From Phymorhynchus buccinoides (taxonomy: Eukaryota > Mollusca > Gastropoda > Neogastropoda > Raphitomidae), in NCBI GenBank assembly GCA_017654935.2, contig CM065682.1, positions 43,557,821-43,621,820 on the forward strand: 64,000 nt of DNA, read 5' to 3'. The position numbers and the translations under genes were made by a program. Below, in pieces: positions 54,082 to 60,306 of this stretch. Each line of letters opens with the position of its first letter. Position 1 is the first letter of the stretch. A model generated the notes under the pieces. The model was not told where the DNA came from, searched no databases, and saw only the letters and a list, made by a program, of their open reading frames with translations.

Positions 54082-57000
54082 GAGGGTGATTGGGGCAGGG
54101 GATGGTTAGGGGATGTATATCCATGTTTTTTTTTACAATGAATTGTGTGACTTGTGAAGGTGGGTGGGTGGTTGGGGGTGTTTGCAGTCATGTGTTGTTG
54201 TTGTCCTACCCTGGCTAAAAGACTCCAGGGATCATCCCAACAGCCGAAGCACTTGAACACTATGGTACAAATGCGCCAGCTAGGGATGAGAACATTACGT
54301 GTGTGACCGTTTTTGATTACCCCACATGGGCAGCCACACTCCGACTTAGGGGGATTGCAGTTTTGCGTGTGTGTGTGTGTTGACAATCAAGTTAAATTAT
54401 ATGGAATTGATTCTGTTTTTCTGGCAGTTTAGCTGTCCTGATTTGTGCTGTTTTTTGGTACAACATTTTTCGGGGGTTTTCCTTGTTTTGTTCAGTGTTA
54501 ATGAAATAGGCCTATATTTTGTGCACACAGCCTTCGCCCACCCCCTCTGTGTCCAGCCCGGTCAGCAGCCCAACTGCTACCTCTCCTGAAGGCTCTGGCC
54601 GCAGACCGGTGAAACGCACCATGTCCGGAATCGGTCAGTCAGGAGCATGGGTCGCCTCTCCTGAGTGGGTAAGTTCAGATTACAATTATTATTTTTGGGG
54701 TAGGTGGATTTGTTTTACTTTTAGACTCAGGATGCATTGCATCAAGCCTGGTTACTCTACACATTTTGTCCAGCGTTCTACACAGTTGTGATGGTGCGAG
54801 GGAAAACCAGACATAAGTCGCTCAGAATGTTTTAAAAAAACAAAAGCCCAAAATAGTCAACAACCCCCAAAATACCAAATTTCTGTCTAAGGCATATTGA
54901 TGTCTATTTTTATGTATTCTACCAGTATCCACAACATCAAAGACAAATTTGGATGATTTCTTTGTTTATTTGACTATTTTTAAAAAATCAAGTCAGAAAC
55001 AAAGACGCAAAATGATGTCTTCTATGTCCGATTTCTACAAATGAATGTCGAACTTCAAATGGCCATAAAATCTAAGCTTGACAAGATAGCTCGATTCTGT
55101 TTTCTGTGTATTTATTAGGAATCTTTGCTCCATCTTGTAAAGTCAAAATCTCAATTTATGCAATGATTCCAGTATGTCTGTTTTTCCCATGCACTATCAC
55201 AATTTGTACCTCAACTACATTTAAACAAATTGACAAAAATGTGCTTTAGTTCTTGACTCTTACGCATTTTCAGCAATCTGTGCTTGAAGGTTTTAATGAA
55301 TAGGACCATGCATTTCGGCCACGTTTCACACCAAGACTCATACCCGTGGCTTGTGTAAGGAAGAGCTAACCAGGTCAGATTGCTTGTCAGAATGTCACGG
55401 CTTATGTGTTAATTTCTTCTTCTTCTTCTTTTTCTTCGTTCCCAGGCCATATGGCTATAATGCGGAAGATATTGGGGAGTCTTTCAACATACGACATACA
55501 AACGGCAAAAACAACAAAATCAAACGGGAAAGATAGCAAAACAACAAAACAAGATTTCCCCTCTTCAATCCAATCTTCAAACGACAAAGTTGACTTTAAA
55601 CTGAAAACAAAAGCATGTATTGGTGAACATAATTCTCCTTTACTCTTGAATTGATACATGCTTTGTTGTGTGGTGATGACAGGTGCAGTCCTGGAAGCAG
55701 AAGCTGCCCCTGCAGACCATCATGCGCATGCTGCAGGTGCTGGTGCCTCAGGTCGAGAAGATCTGCATTGACAAGTAAGCACCCTTTTCTCACAGGTTAT
55801 CGGGACTAAGATGTTTAAAAGTTACGAAGATCTGCATTGACAAGTAAGCACCCTTTTCTCACAGGTTATCGGGACTAAGATGTTTAAAAGTTACGAAGAT
55901 CTGCATTGACAAGTAAGCACCCTTTTTTGACAGGTTATCGAGACTAAGATGTTTAAAAGTTACGAAGATCTGCATTGACAAGTAAGCACCCTTTTTTGAC
56001 AGGTTATCGAGACTAAGATGTTTAAAAGTTACGAAGATCTGCATTGACAAGTAAGCACCCTTTTCTCACAGGTTATCGGGACTAAGATGTTTAAAAGTTA
56101 TGAAGATCTGCATTGACAACTAAGCACCCTTTTCTGACAGATTATCAGGACTAAGATGTTTAAAAGTTACGAAGATCTGCATTGACAAGTAAGCACCCTT
56201 TTCTGACAGATTATCAGGACTAAGATGTTTAAAAGTTACGAAGATCTGCATTGACAAGTAAGCACCCTTATCTATTATAACCATACTGACCAACACTCAA
56301 AACAATAGCATATAACCTTATCAGTTGGAAAACCATCAAGTGCACATGCACTTAGGTTAGGGTAGGTTAGGTTAGGTTAGGTTAGGTACATTATAGTCAC
56401 AGGCGTCTCTGTGAAATTCGGGTTGCTCCCACCTGGAGCCAGAGGCGCGCCACCCTTTTTTTTTTTTTTTGCATGCAATTTTTGTGTGACTGATGAGGAA
56501 GGAAGGGAGGGGGGTAAATTTTGACCAAATGACAACTTTTTCGTTGCCACTGGGTTTAACGTGTGCTAAGTGCATGAGCACACAGGTTTATCGTCTCATC
56601 CGAAAGACTCCACGTTCAGACTGCAAGGCCTAGTGCAAAGTGAGAGGAAAAATCCCCTGTACCCAGGTTCGAACTCGGGTTTACTTGACACGAAGCGAAC
56701 ACGCTACCACTGTGCCACTCTACACTTAGTTACCAAAGTAACAAAAGGGAAGAGTAGCAGGTTTCCACTGTATTGCGCATGCTCTGTGACTGTGCCAGGG
56801 GTCTGACGGACGAGACGGAGATCCTGAAGTTCCTGCAGCACGGCACCCTGGTGGGCCTGCTGCCCGTGCCCCACCCCATCCTGATCCGCAAGTACCAGGC
56901 CAACAGCGGCACCACCATGTGGTTCAGGACCTACCTGTGGGGAGTCATCTATCTCAGGTGGGTCCATACCGCTAGGCCACAGGGCCACAATGCGACAAAT

Positions 57001-57248
57001 TCATACCGCAATGCCACAGGTCCGCTATGCATCTGTCCGGTCTCTTTGTTGCACAAATAGAAAAAAGCCTAAGCCTAAGCCTAATCTCAGGTTAGTTTTT
57101 GCTACAACCCGGTCGCTTTGCTGCACGAAGTAGAAAACCGTATCCCTAACCCAATCTATATAGGCTCTTGAGCTAGTTTATGTCTACACACAAACCCACC
57201 TTCACACTTGCGCACGCACGCACACACACACGCACGCACACACGCACA

Positions 57249-57282
<34 letters not shown>

Positions 57283-58051
57283 GTGTCGCGCGCCAGATAA
57301 GATTTTTACAACAAAGGCCAGGCTGTGGCTTAGCAGACCTGTGGCTTAGCGGGCCTATGGCATAATAATGGGCATCTCCCATCTCAGGTACCCACAATGT
57401 AAAATGCTGCAAGGCTTGAAGCGGAAGAACTTTTATCAGAAATCAAACTTGGATGGTGCTGCAATAGCAACAAGGGCAAGCACGATAAGTCTTGAATTGT
57501 GGATTGATTGTTCTATAAAAGTTTAGAGTTGTTTATCATGAGGTATATCAGTTTGATTTGAAAGGCATCAGTCCTAAGACAAATATCTTGAAACGGCATA
57601 AACCTTTGTGTTCCTGTTCAGTGTGAGAGCCCACTTGACATTTCATTTCTTTATCGCCAAAAGGAATGTGAAGGTTGATAATGCTAAATCGATATTGATC
57701 CTCACTGACTCTTGAAGCGAAAGGTAATACAAATTTCAACAGTTGTCAATTTGAAAAAAGAAATTAAGGAAAGAAAGCATACACCCCACCTCGCATCCCC
57801 AAAACACAAAACGAAAACCCACCACCACCAACAACAAAAAACAAAACAAAAAACTTCACTGCGGAAGAAGACTCTAAAAGTACTTGACTTGTATGTTTGT
57901 TTGGAGATGTTAGTTTGAAAATAAAAAATGACAACCATGTACATTATGGTACTCTTGCAAATTGTTTCTTTTTGGTGTGTTTTTCAGAAATGTGGATCCT
58001 CCGATATGGTATGACACCAACGTCAAGTTGTTTGAAATTCAGCGAGTGTAA
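27485..58051 (+). CDS. HID1: HID1 (high-temperature-induced dauer formation protein 1 homologue), complete
   Basis: Twenty-one coding exons (listed separately) sum to 2568 nt, giving 855 residues, with every junction phase-matched. Diagnostic segments include MGNTDTKLNFRKAVIQLTTK, EDPDWRGFFWS, DSCEYIWEAGVGFAHS, VGLMHIGVFILLLLSGERNF, FTGTHADFLII, LQHGTLVGLLPVPHPIL and the C-terminus WYDTNVKLFEIQRV. Gly2 after the start Met fits the N-myristoylation site of the family. HID1 is a peripheral membrane protein of the medial- and trans-Golgi. It supports dense-core vesicle biogenesis and retention of cargo in neurosecretory cells. The protein is longer than the vertebrate form (about 790 residues, from memory). 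The extra length is mainly in the low-complexity linker of exons 16-18. Most donors are GTAAGT-like; exons 2 and 17 use GTTAGG and GTTAGT. Confidence 0.96.
27551..28045. other. HID1 intron 1, proximal part
   Basis: Unrecognised sequence. A minus-strand frame at 27525-27767 overlaps exon 1 and is not a gene. CCCCATCCTGTCCCC-type C-rich text lies at 27930-27960. Confidence 0.4.
28046..28294 (-). pseudogene. Degraded non-LTR retrotransposon fragment (RT thumb region)
   Basis: Minus-strand reading contains NPDKCTVLRITPSKTKQ, then YTLHDHNEVLQISADSKYLSVTL. This fits the segment after the catalytic FADD in CR1/Jockey-like LINE reverse transcriptases (usual form PDKC-VLRI and KYLGVT). It is interrupted by frame breaks. 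Confidence 0.65.
28646..29953 (-). mobile_element. Degraded LINE (reverse transcriptase) in antisense, with an insertion
   Basis: On the minus strand, 29953-29700 encodes MDFSKAFDKLSHSLLVHKLS, ITGQVNKY and remnants of PQGS-LGP, YINDLPK and FADD. After an insert at about 29313-29697, 29290-29100 gives WHMKFYPDKCQS and the NLLGHTL region, with NKVLGVTISNDLHWDSHISN across frames. Then 29110-28646 gives FLALLRPTLEYVSSVWDPYT and IEAVQRRAACWVVNQH. The order is that of a non-LTR retrotransposon ORF2 C-terminal half. Many stops and frameshifts show it is dead. It sits antisense in HID1 intron 1. Confidence 0.75.
29313..29697 (-). repeat. Retroposon with GCGCTATA-(ATT)n tail inserted in the LINE
   Basis: Splits the LINE between its palm and thumb regions. 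The minus-strand 3' end reads AAAGCGC and TAGCGCTA followed by TTATTTTATT and an ATT repeat, like the tails at 19150 and 51580. Confidence 0.6.
29960..31286. other. HID1 intron 1, distal part
   Basis: At 30186-30285 are degenerate GGGTTAGG/TTAGGG-like repeats. At 30865-30980 is a TCTTCTTCTTCT tract followed by CGTTCCCAGACCATATGGCC. Related sequence occurs on the minus strand near 45640-45695 and on the plus strand at 55410-55460. The rest is AT-rich. Confidence 0.5.
31287..31500 (+). CDS. HID1: HID1 exon 2
   Basis: Residues 23-93, phase 0 in and 1 out, donor GTTAGG. Encodes EANDEAFWEQFW, VQDVFTLIPAAEIRALREES and PSNLATLCYKAVEKLV. Confidence 0.95.
31501..32353. other. HID1 intron 2, with a small MITE
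   Basis: At about 31578-31722, CTGTATTTTACAGACTATAA and GTAGTCTGTAAAATACGGTA form terminal inverted repeats of a 145-bp MITE. It is related by its TAAGGCGCAC/CGGACTATA-type ends to 34262-34500. The remainder is AT-rich. Confidence 0.6.
32354..32463 (+). CDS. HID1: HID1 exon 3
   Basis: Residues 94-130. Encodes LNCVRLLTRILPYIFEDPDW and RGFFWSTLPG. Acceptor TTTTCAG, donor GTAATA. Confidence 0.95.
33005..33049 (+). CDS. HID1: HID1 exon 4
   Basis: Residues 131-145 (NESPPLAQSLLNAVS), a 45-nt symmetric exon with donor GTGAGT. Human HID1 has ARPLAESLLLAIA here, which supports the exon despite its size. Confidence 0.88.
33080..33172. repeat. Interrupted (GT)n repeat in HID1 intron 4
   Basis: GT with GC and CAT interruptions. 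A (GA)n/G-rich patch follows at 33390-33430. Confidence 0.9.
33745..33798 (+). CDS. HID1: HID1 exon 5
   Basis: Residues 146-163 (DLLFCPDFTVSSARKSGP), acceptor TTTTGCAG, donor GTAAGC. Phase 0 at both ends. Confidence 0.92.
34262..34500. mobile_element. MITE with TATTTTTCGGACTATA ends in HID1 intron 5
   Basis: TATTTTTCGGACTATACCAG and ATAAGGCGCACC at the left, and GCCTTATAGTCATAATTTTC to AAAAATACGGTA at the right, are inverted. No coding capacity. Confidence 0.6.
34640..35189 (+). repeat. Tandem copies of the HID1 exon 6 acceptor region
   Basis: Three decoy boundaries precede the true one: GATAACCCTGAGGACTGCTC begins at 34711, 34830 and 35064, each after CTTTGTGTCAG, TTGTGGCAG or TTGTGGTAG. 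The true exon starts at 35190 with GATAACCCGGAGGACATCAG. Units are separated by GA-rich sequence; 34955-35027 is a pure GA run. The copies encode DNPEDCSVE rather than DNPEDISTI. Confidence 0.8.
35190..35358 (+). CDS. HID1: HID1 exon 6
   Basis: Residues 164-219, phase 0 in and 1 out. Encodes DSCEYIWEAGVGFAHSPPHN and ELLKLCLTCFSETMYLPP. Donor GTGAGT. Confidence 0.95.
35359..36703. other. HID1 intron 6
   Basis: A diverged copy of the TCACGTGTCAAAATCACGGG / GACGTGTTTTCCCTCTTGTA element lies at 35493-35632. GT-rich tracts are at 35700-35910. The rest is T-rich and unremarkable. Confidence 0.55.
36704..36761 (+). CDS. HID1: HID1 exon 7
   Basis: Residues 220-238, phase 1 in and 2 out. Encodes ADAHNAPNQWMQYYTSTENR across its junctions (human WVQFFCSTENRHALPLF). 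Donor GTAAGT. Confidence 0.93.
36948..37768 (+). repeat. 50-bp minisatellite in HID1 intron 7
   Basis: About 16 tandem copies of a 50-bp unit (GGTATTAGGTATGAATAGTT, CTCTGGGGGAAACTTTTGGG, ACAAGTGCTT), with a few expanded by a TACTGTTAGTG insert. There is no splice-site structure and no conserved frame. Confidence 0.92.
37820..38068. mobile_element. TTAACCCTTTC-ended MITE in HID1 intron 7
   Basis: TTAACCCTTTCGCCGCC to GGCGGTGAAAGGGTTAA-type ends (here GGTGGTGAAAGGGTTAA), with internal TTTGATGCCTTTTAGTGACA. It shares its right TTAA with the next element. Confidence 0.72.
38065..38300. mobile_element. TTAACCCCTTGACTGCCA-ended MITE
   Basis: The left end TTAACCCCTTGACTGCCA is mirrored by TGGCAGTCAAGGGGTCAA. 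Internal palindrome TGATGACATCACTGATGATG/TCATCA. The TTAA border fits piggyBac-like insertion. It ends about 36 bp before HID1 exon 8. Confidence 0.7.
38337..38571 (+). CDS. HID1: HID1 exon 8
   Basis: Residues 239-317, phase 2 in and 0 out. Encodes HALPLFTSLLNCLCSYDPVG, GVPYNHLMFSDYREPL and VDGTSGGTAMDQSSD. It ends AGCAGCGAT before GTGAGT, and that boundary is repeated downstream. Confidence 0.95.
38561..39956 (+). repeat. 80-bp tandem array of the exon 8 donor boundary (candidate SSD micro-exons)
   Basis: From the exon 8 end, an 80-bp unit is repeated 16 more times. Boundary copies are at 38643, 38723, 38803 and so on to 39883, with two decayed units near 39617 and 39709. Each good unit reads ACTTTCATTGCAG, AGCAGCGAT, GT(G/A)AGT, that is acceptor-like, nine exon bases, consensus donor. 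A second possible acceptor, TCCGCTTGCAG, occurs in each. A 320-bp higher-order period of four units is visible. Long plus-strand frames through the array result from the 240-bp three-unit period and are not genes. Confidence 0.9.
39957..40666. other. HID1 intron 8, distal part
   Basis: T-rich. At 40553-40595 there is a reverse, decayed hairpin motif (AAAATGTCCCGTCTGTGCCA, GGAGGACATAAAAC). Text at 40176-40500 (CAGGGCTCCCACAAGTCATG to AGAGACCTGTGGGAACCACG) has inverted ends and may be another MITE. Confidence 0.45.
40667..40723 (+). CDS. HID1: HID1 exon 9
   Basis: Residues 318-336 (AGGSDNLFLNYLSRIHREE), symmetric phase 0, acceptor TTTACAG, donor GTGAGT. Confidence 0.94.
40852..41099. mobile_element. 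TTAACCCTTTC-ended MITE in HID1 intron 9
   Basis: Contains ATTTTTGAGCCACAATTTTC, GATAACAGACCCTGATTTCA and GGCGGTGAAAGGGTTAAT. Left end decayed to GTAACCGTTTTTGC. Confidence 0.68.
41100..41697. other. HID1 intron 9, distal part
   Basis: AT-rich sequence with no recognised repeat or gene. Confidence 0.4.
41698..41838 (+). CDS. HID1: HID1 exon 10
   Basis: Residues 337-383. Encodes DFSFILKGITRLLNNPLTQT and IQFYQELFVLFWKMCDINK. Donor GTCAGT, phase 0. Confidence 0.95.
41996..42086 (+). CDS. HID1: HID1 exon 11
   Basis: Residues 384-413. Encodes KFMFFVLKSSDVLDILVPIL and NDARADQ. Acceptor GTTTCAG, donor GTAAGT, phase 1 out. Confidence 0.95.
42087..43389. other. HID1 intron 11
   Basis: At 42566-42785, GAGCTCCCAGGGACCCCCAT and CCTGGGACC/GGGAGCCCT ends flank GACCCTCTA repeats; this looks like another inverted-repeat element. 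At 42895-42970, GACCCCGGCCTTTCAGGTTT and GTTGCACCCATG resemble 48705-48772 in intron 16. No gene. Confidence 0.5.
43390..43541 (+). CDS. HID1: HID1 exon 12
   Basis: Residues 414-464. Encodes RVGLMHIGVFILLLLSGERN, FGVRLNKPYSVRVPMDIPVF and TGTHADFLII, the most conserved and most hydrophobic block of the protein. Donor GTAAGC. Confidence 0.96.
43542..44433. other. HID1 intron 12
   Basis: TCTGTCTGTCTC-rich between 43850 and 44115, otherwise AT-rich. A short GGGTTAGAGTTAGGGTTAGG lies at 43645. No gene. Confidence 0.5.
44434..44512 (+). CDS. HID1: HID1 exon 13
   Basis: Residues 465-490. Encodes VFHKIITTGHQRLQPLFDCL and LTIIVN. Donor GTCAGT, phase 1 out. Confidence 0.95.
44513..45103. other. HID1 intron 13
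   Basis: CT-rich then GT-rich interrupted repeats to about 44960. No gene. Confidence 0.5.
45104..45165 (+). CDS. HID1: HID1 exon 14
   Basis: Residues 491-511. Encodes VSPYLKTLSMVASTKLLHLL and E. Acceptor GTTTCAG, donor GTCAGT. Confidence 0.95.
45166..46689. other. HID1 intron 14
   Basis: A poly-G run lies at 45361-45377. At 45625-45695 the minus strand carries CTTCTTCTTTTTCTGCGTTCCCAGGCCATATGACC-type sequence shared with 30900 and 55430. A (GT)n microsatellite is at 46049-46102. No gene. Confidence 0.6.
46690..46792 (+). CDS. HID1: HID1 exon 15
   Basis: Residues 512-545. Encodes AFSTPWFLFASPTNHHLVFF and LLEVFNNIIQYQFD. Donor GTAACT. Confidence 0.95.
46793..47526. other. HID1 intron 15
   Basis: GT repeats at 46870-46935. 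At 47258-47400, CAGTGGAACCTCCCTAATAA and repeated TTATAAGACTCCCTCCCA text resembles a DNA-transposon terminus, with no partner end seen. No gene. Confidence 0.45.
47527..47751 (+). CDS. HID1: HID1 exon 16
   Basis: Residues 546-620, phase 1 at both ends. Encodes NSNLVYTIIRKRNIFHQLAN, then a basic stretch (ITKRGKKFAPPP) and an acidic linker (TMEGAMPAAEAEPGTLKVSL). Donor GTGAGT. Confidence 0.94.
47752..50126. other. HID1 intron 16, proximal part
   Basis: T-rich. At 48300-48360 the block AGTTTAACGTCGCATATTGG, CCATGTATATACGACGGGCT is another short dispersed-repeat fragment. ATGT repeats are at 48869-48892. No gene. Confidence 0.45.
50127..50201 (+). CDS. HID1: Candidate HID1 cassette exon (75 nt) in intron 16
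   Basis: Flanked by ACATGTTTCAG and by GTATTA. It is 75 nt, in phase 1 at both ends, so it can be included between exons 16 and 17 without shifting the frame, and it has no stop. It would add PISVPVNGPLSPHSLHPTST and PSHL. The junction with exon 17 then reads GLDK, closer to human GIDK than the RLDK of the skipped form. Composition (Pro/Ser/His) matches the disordered linker. The donor is weak. Not counted in the 855-residue form. Confidence 0.5.
51136..51303. mobile_element. TTAA-flanked 168-bp MITE
   Basis: TTAACCTCCTTGCTGCCCGC at the left is mirrored by GCGGCAGCGAAGGGGTTAA at the right. The internal palindromes ACGTACATATACGTCC and CGACGTATATATACGTCG are a second notable feature. It is GC-rich against an AT-rich intron. 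Confidence 0.7.
51578..51642 (+). repeat. GCGCTATATAAATG-(ATT)n retroposon tail
   Basis: TGTAAAGCGCTTTGGGCTCA, TAAAGCGCTATATAAATG, then ATTATTATTATT. Same tail as at 19150 and 29640. Confidence 0.7.
52812..53058. mobile_element. TTAACCCTTTC-ended MITE in HID1 intron 16 (reverse)
   Basis: TTAACCCTTTCATCGCCACT to GCGTTGAAAGGGTTAA, with internal CCATGTCACTAAAAGGCATC and GAGGTAAGGATAGGCCCTAT. Inverted relative to the copy at 37820. Confidence 0.7.
53792..54045 (+). CDS. HID1: HID1 exon 17
   Basis: Residues 621-705, phase 1 in and 0 out. Encodes LDKMTEKSAPDENHRQPTLK, an Ala/Gly-rich low-complexity run (GTAVGAVGGAAANAEGGADS) and PPLEKAKSL. Little of it aligns with vertebrates beyond the LDKMTEKS start. 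Donor GTTAGT, followed directly by a GT repeat. Confidence 0.88.
54192..54348 (+). repeat. Dispersed 165-bp repeat, copy 2
   Basis: Match to 16880-17044 with the shared blocks CAACAGCCGAAGCACTTGAA and GATGAGAACATTACGTGTGT. Located in HID1 intron 17. Confidence 0.75.
54531..54668 (+). CDS. HID1: HID1 exon 18
   Basis: Residues 706-751, symmetric phase 0. A Ser/Pro-rich linker (PSPTPSVSSPVSSPTATSPE) followed by RRPVKRTMSG and GAWVASPEW, the last matching the vertebrate SPTPEWV. Donor GTAAGT. Confidence 0.92.
54669..55682. other. HID1 intron 18
   Basis: AT-rich. At 55408-55470, TTCTTCTTCTTCTTTTTCTT and CGTTCCCAGGCCATATGGCT match the dispersed fragment at 30890-30925 and, reversed, 45650-45690. 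No gene. Confidence 0.45.
55683..55774 (+). CDS. HID1: HID1 exon 19
   Basis: Residues 752-781, phase 0 in and 2 out. Encodes VQSWKQKLPLQTIMRMLQVL and VPQVEKICID. Donor GTAAGC. The last 17 bases are duplicated downstream. Confidence 0.95.
55758..56275 (+). repeat. 69-bp tandem array of the exon 19 donor boundary (candidate 48-nt mini-exons)
   Basis: Seven further copies of AAGATCTGCATTGACAA plus donor follow exon 19. Donors are at 55844, 55913, 55982, 56051, 56120 (mutated to CTAAGC), 56189 and 56258. In each unit a pyrimidine tract and CTCACAG, TTGACAG or CTGACAG precede a 48-base segment ending at the donor. That segment is phase 2-2 and stop-free, encoding LSGLRCLKVTKICIDK. Each unit is thus a structurally complete in-frame cassette. 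Confidence 0.9.
56351..56726 (-). repeat. SINE-like dispersed repeat with TTAGG head, copy 2
   Basis: Matches 10669-11046 over its full length, with a T-run indel near 56458-56470 and a missing GAGAGCGTCGCAG segment. Its right end stops about 70 bp before HID1 exon 20. Confidence 0.75.
56799..56957 (+). CDS. HID1: HID1 exon 20
   Basis: Residues 782-834, phase 2 at both ends. Encodes GLTDETEILKFLQHGTLVGL, LPVPHPILIRKYQANSGTTM and WFRTYLWGVIYL. Donor GTGGGT. Confidence 0.96.
56958..57987. other. HID1 intron 20
   Basis: A CA/CG repeat lies at 57208-57282 and AAGCCTAAGCCTAAGCCTAA at 57066. The rest has no recognised feature. Confidence 0.5.
57988..58051 (+). CDS. HID1: HID1 exon 21 and stop
   Basis: Residues 835-855 (NVDPPIWYDTNVKLFEIQRV after the split Arg), TAA at 58049-58051. 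Acceptor TTTTTCAG. Confidence 0.96.
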
Positions 58052-59042
58052 AAGGAGCAAAAACAGGCCTGCCATCAACCAACCAACCGACCGACCAGTC
58101 ATCCAACCAGTCAACCAGCCCCCCAAAACCGAGAGTTGCATATTATTATTCCCTCTTTTGCTGTTGTCAGTCTCCCTGTAGATTCCACCTTTCTGTCTTC
58201 ACTCTTTTAATATTTCAAAGGGATTTTATGTCAATGTGTGATGTGGTACAACTAATTCATCAATGCTGTTCAAATCATATCAATGTGAATCGTTGATCAT
58301 TGTAAATTCTTTGATGGAGCCCCATTTTTTGGTATGCACCCAAAATCAAACTTGGAGGTGTGTGAAGGTTTTAGAGCGATCTGAGGCAAGCATTTGTTGT
58401 CAAGCTTTTCTTGGTCCAAACTTTTACTTGTGATTCCATTTTTAAGCTTGGAAGTGGATGACAGTTTTCTTTGAAGGGGCAGATTATAGAAAAGAAGTTT
58501 TGGATTGGGTTGAGGCCTGTTTATTAATCTGTTGGATTGTGATGAAGATGGAGGCAAGAGAATGCAACAATGAAACGCATTAGAGTTTTGCCAAACACTT
58601 CAGAAACAAGCTCTGTTGGGCGCTGATTTGAATTTTAATGATTTCAGTACAACTGTACTGAAGCAAAACAGTACAACTGTACTGAAGCAGTTGTCGTGGG
58701 GATATTGCAATGTTATGGTAAAGTGATAAAAAGAGTGTATGTGGGTTGCTTGGATCTCGTTTGGGTGATAACAAAATTGTACAGAGACTTTTGAGGGTAT
58801 GTGCAGCTGAGTATTGTTCTTGATGCTGAATTTTAAAGGATAGATATTTCTGAAGGTAGAAAAGATCTGTTCCGATATCATTCCATGGTAAATGTTGTTC
58901 AAGTCATTTGATTATTTGTTTATGGTATTTGAAGTGTAATAGTTTCATGATTATTTGTGTATATATGTTATATTGTATTATATTGTATTAATATGTGTGG
59001 GTGTATTAGTAAGGGCAAATAATACTTTTTTATGTTCATGTT

Positions 59043-59048
59043 AATAAA
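59043..59048 (+). terminator. HID1: Candidate HID1 polyadenylation signal
   Basis: AATAAA about 1 kb after the stop codon, in ATGTTAATAAATCATAAC. Confidence 0.4.
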
Positions 59049-59541
59049 TCATAACTAATTATTTTGTTGTTGCTTCAAATTGAACACTTAGGAGAAATTG
59101 GAAAAAGATAAATCAATACAAACATGCATGTTGATAACAGTCACACTAATCACAAAGAACCATCTTTACAAATGGAGGGGAAAAAGCACATTTCATTGAA
59201 AAAGGAAAGGATAATTTGTGAATGCTGTTTTCTTAGCATGCACTTCCTAAAAGCACTAGAGATGCTTATCATGTCAGTGGACACCTTTTAAGTATGTAAA
59301 TCTAGATGAAACTTTAAGTTGACAAAAATGTACTTCTTAAAATGAAGGCTTTTAGTGGTTTCAAATTGCTTTGCTTTTATAACTATACTTGAAAGAAGCA
59401 GTTTTCTGCATGGCACTGACTGTCCATTGTTTGTTTGGTTCAGGTTTTCAGTTTGTTTGTTTGTAAGGCTATAGATCATTGCTAATAAGTATGATACATG
59501 CTAATTACATGTTTCTGAATTTGTTTCTCCTAAGGCACATA

Positions 59542-59973
59542 ATATGTGACCTAGCACCATGAAAGGGACATTAAGTGTCAAAATGACAATTCTGAGATAA
59601 TGGTACAGCTATACGCTTCAGACAATTCTCTTTCAAATGATACAAGAACCATTCTTGTAACGTTTTCCGTTTTAGAGTTATAAGCATTTAAAGTTGGTAG
59701 GGTGACTGTCGGCCATTTTGAGAAATTACAGTCTAAAGTTTAGCCGAGCTGAAGAAAATGCATCAACCTACTAATTTAAAAGTTTTTTTTGGAGTACTTA
59801 TATACCATAACAAAGATTGTCCTTTATAAATATGAAAGATGAGATGTTAGAGAGCACAAAAATACACATAACTCAAAATTGATAAAAAATAAGATTTTTG
59901 ACTTTGCAAGCCTGTTGTGAGAAACTAGCCCAGCGACTTAATGTCCCTTTCGTGGTGCTGGGTCACATATAGT
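59542..59973. mobile_element. MITE with TATGTGACCTAGCACCATGA ends
   Basis: The left arm TATGTGACCTAGCACCATGA-AAGGGACATTAAG is mirrored by CTTAATGTCCCTTTC and GTGGTGCTGGGTCACATA on the right. About 430 bp, noncoding, in or after the HID1 3'UTR. Confidence 0.75.
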
Positions 59974-60134
59974 CTCATGAATAGATCATGGAAGTGGTAT
60001 GCACATGTATATATGTATCCAAATTTAGCTTACCTTTAGATATAATGTGCAGCTGTGAGAATCCAACACAGTGATAATAAGAAGGGGTTTTAAAAAGTAA
60101 ATAAAAGGAAAAAGTCTCAGGAAGTTGTGCATTT

Positions 60135-60306
60135 GTTTTTTTGCTTAGATTTGTTTTATAGGTTCTGAGAGTGTATGTTTTGAGGGAAGTTAGAAAGGTC
60201 ACATGGAATAGGGTTGGTGTTTTTTTGCTTAGATTTGTTTTATAGGTTCTGAGAGTGTATGTTTTGAGGGAAGTTAGAAAGGTCACATGGAATAGGGTTG
60301 GTGTTT
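60135..60306 (+). repeat. Tandem duplication of an 84-bp block
   Basis: GCTTAGATTTGTTTTATAGG through GGTCACATGGAATAGGGTTG occurs at 60143 and again at 60227 with almost no differences, so the duplication is recent. Confidence 0.92.
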
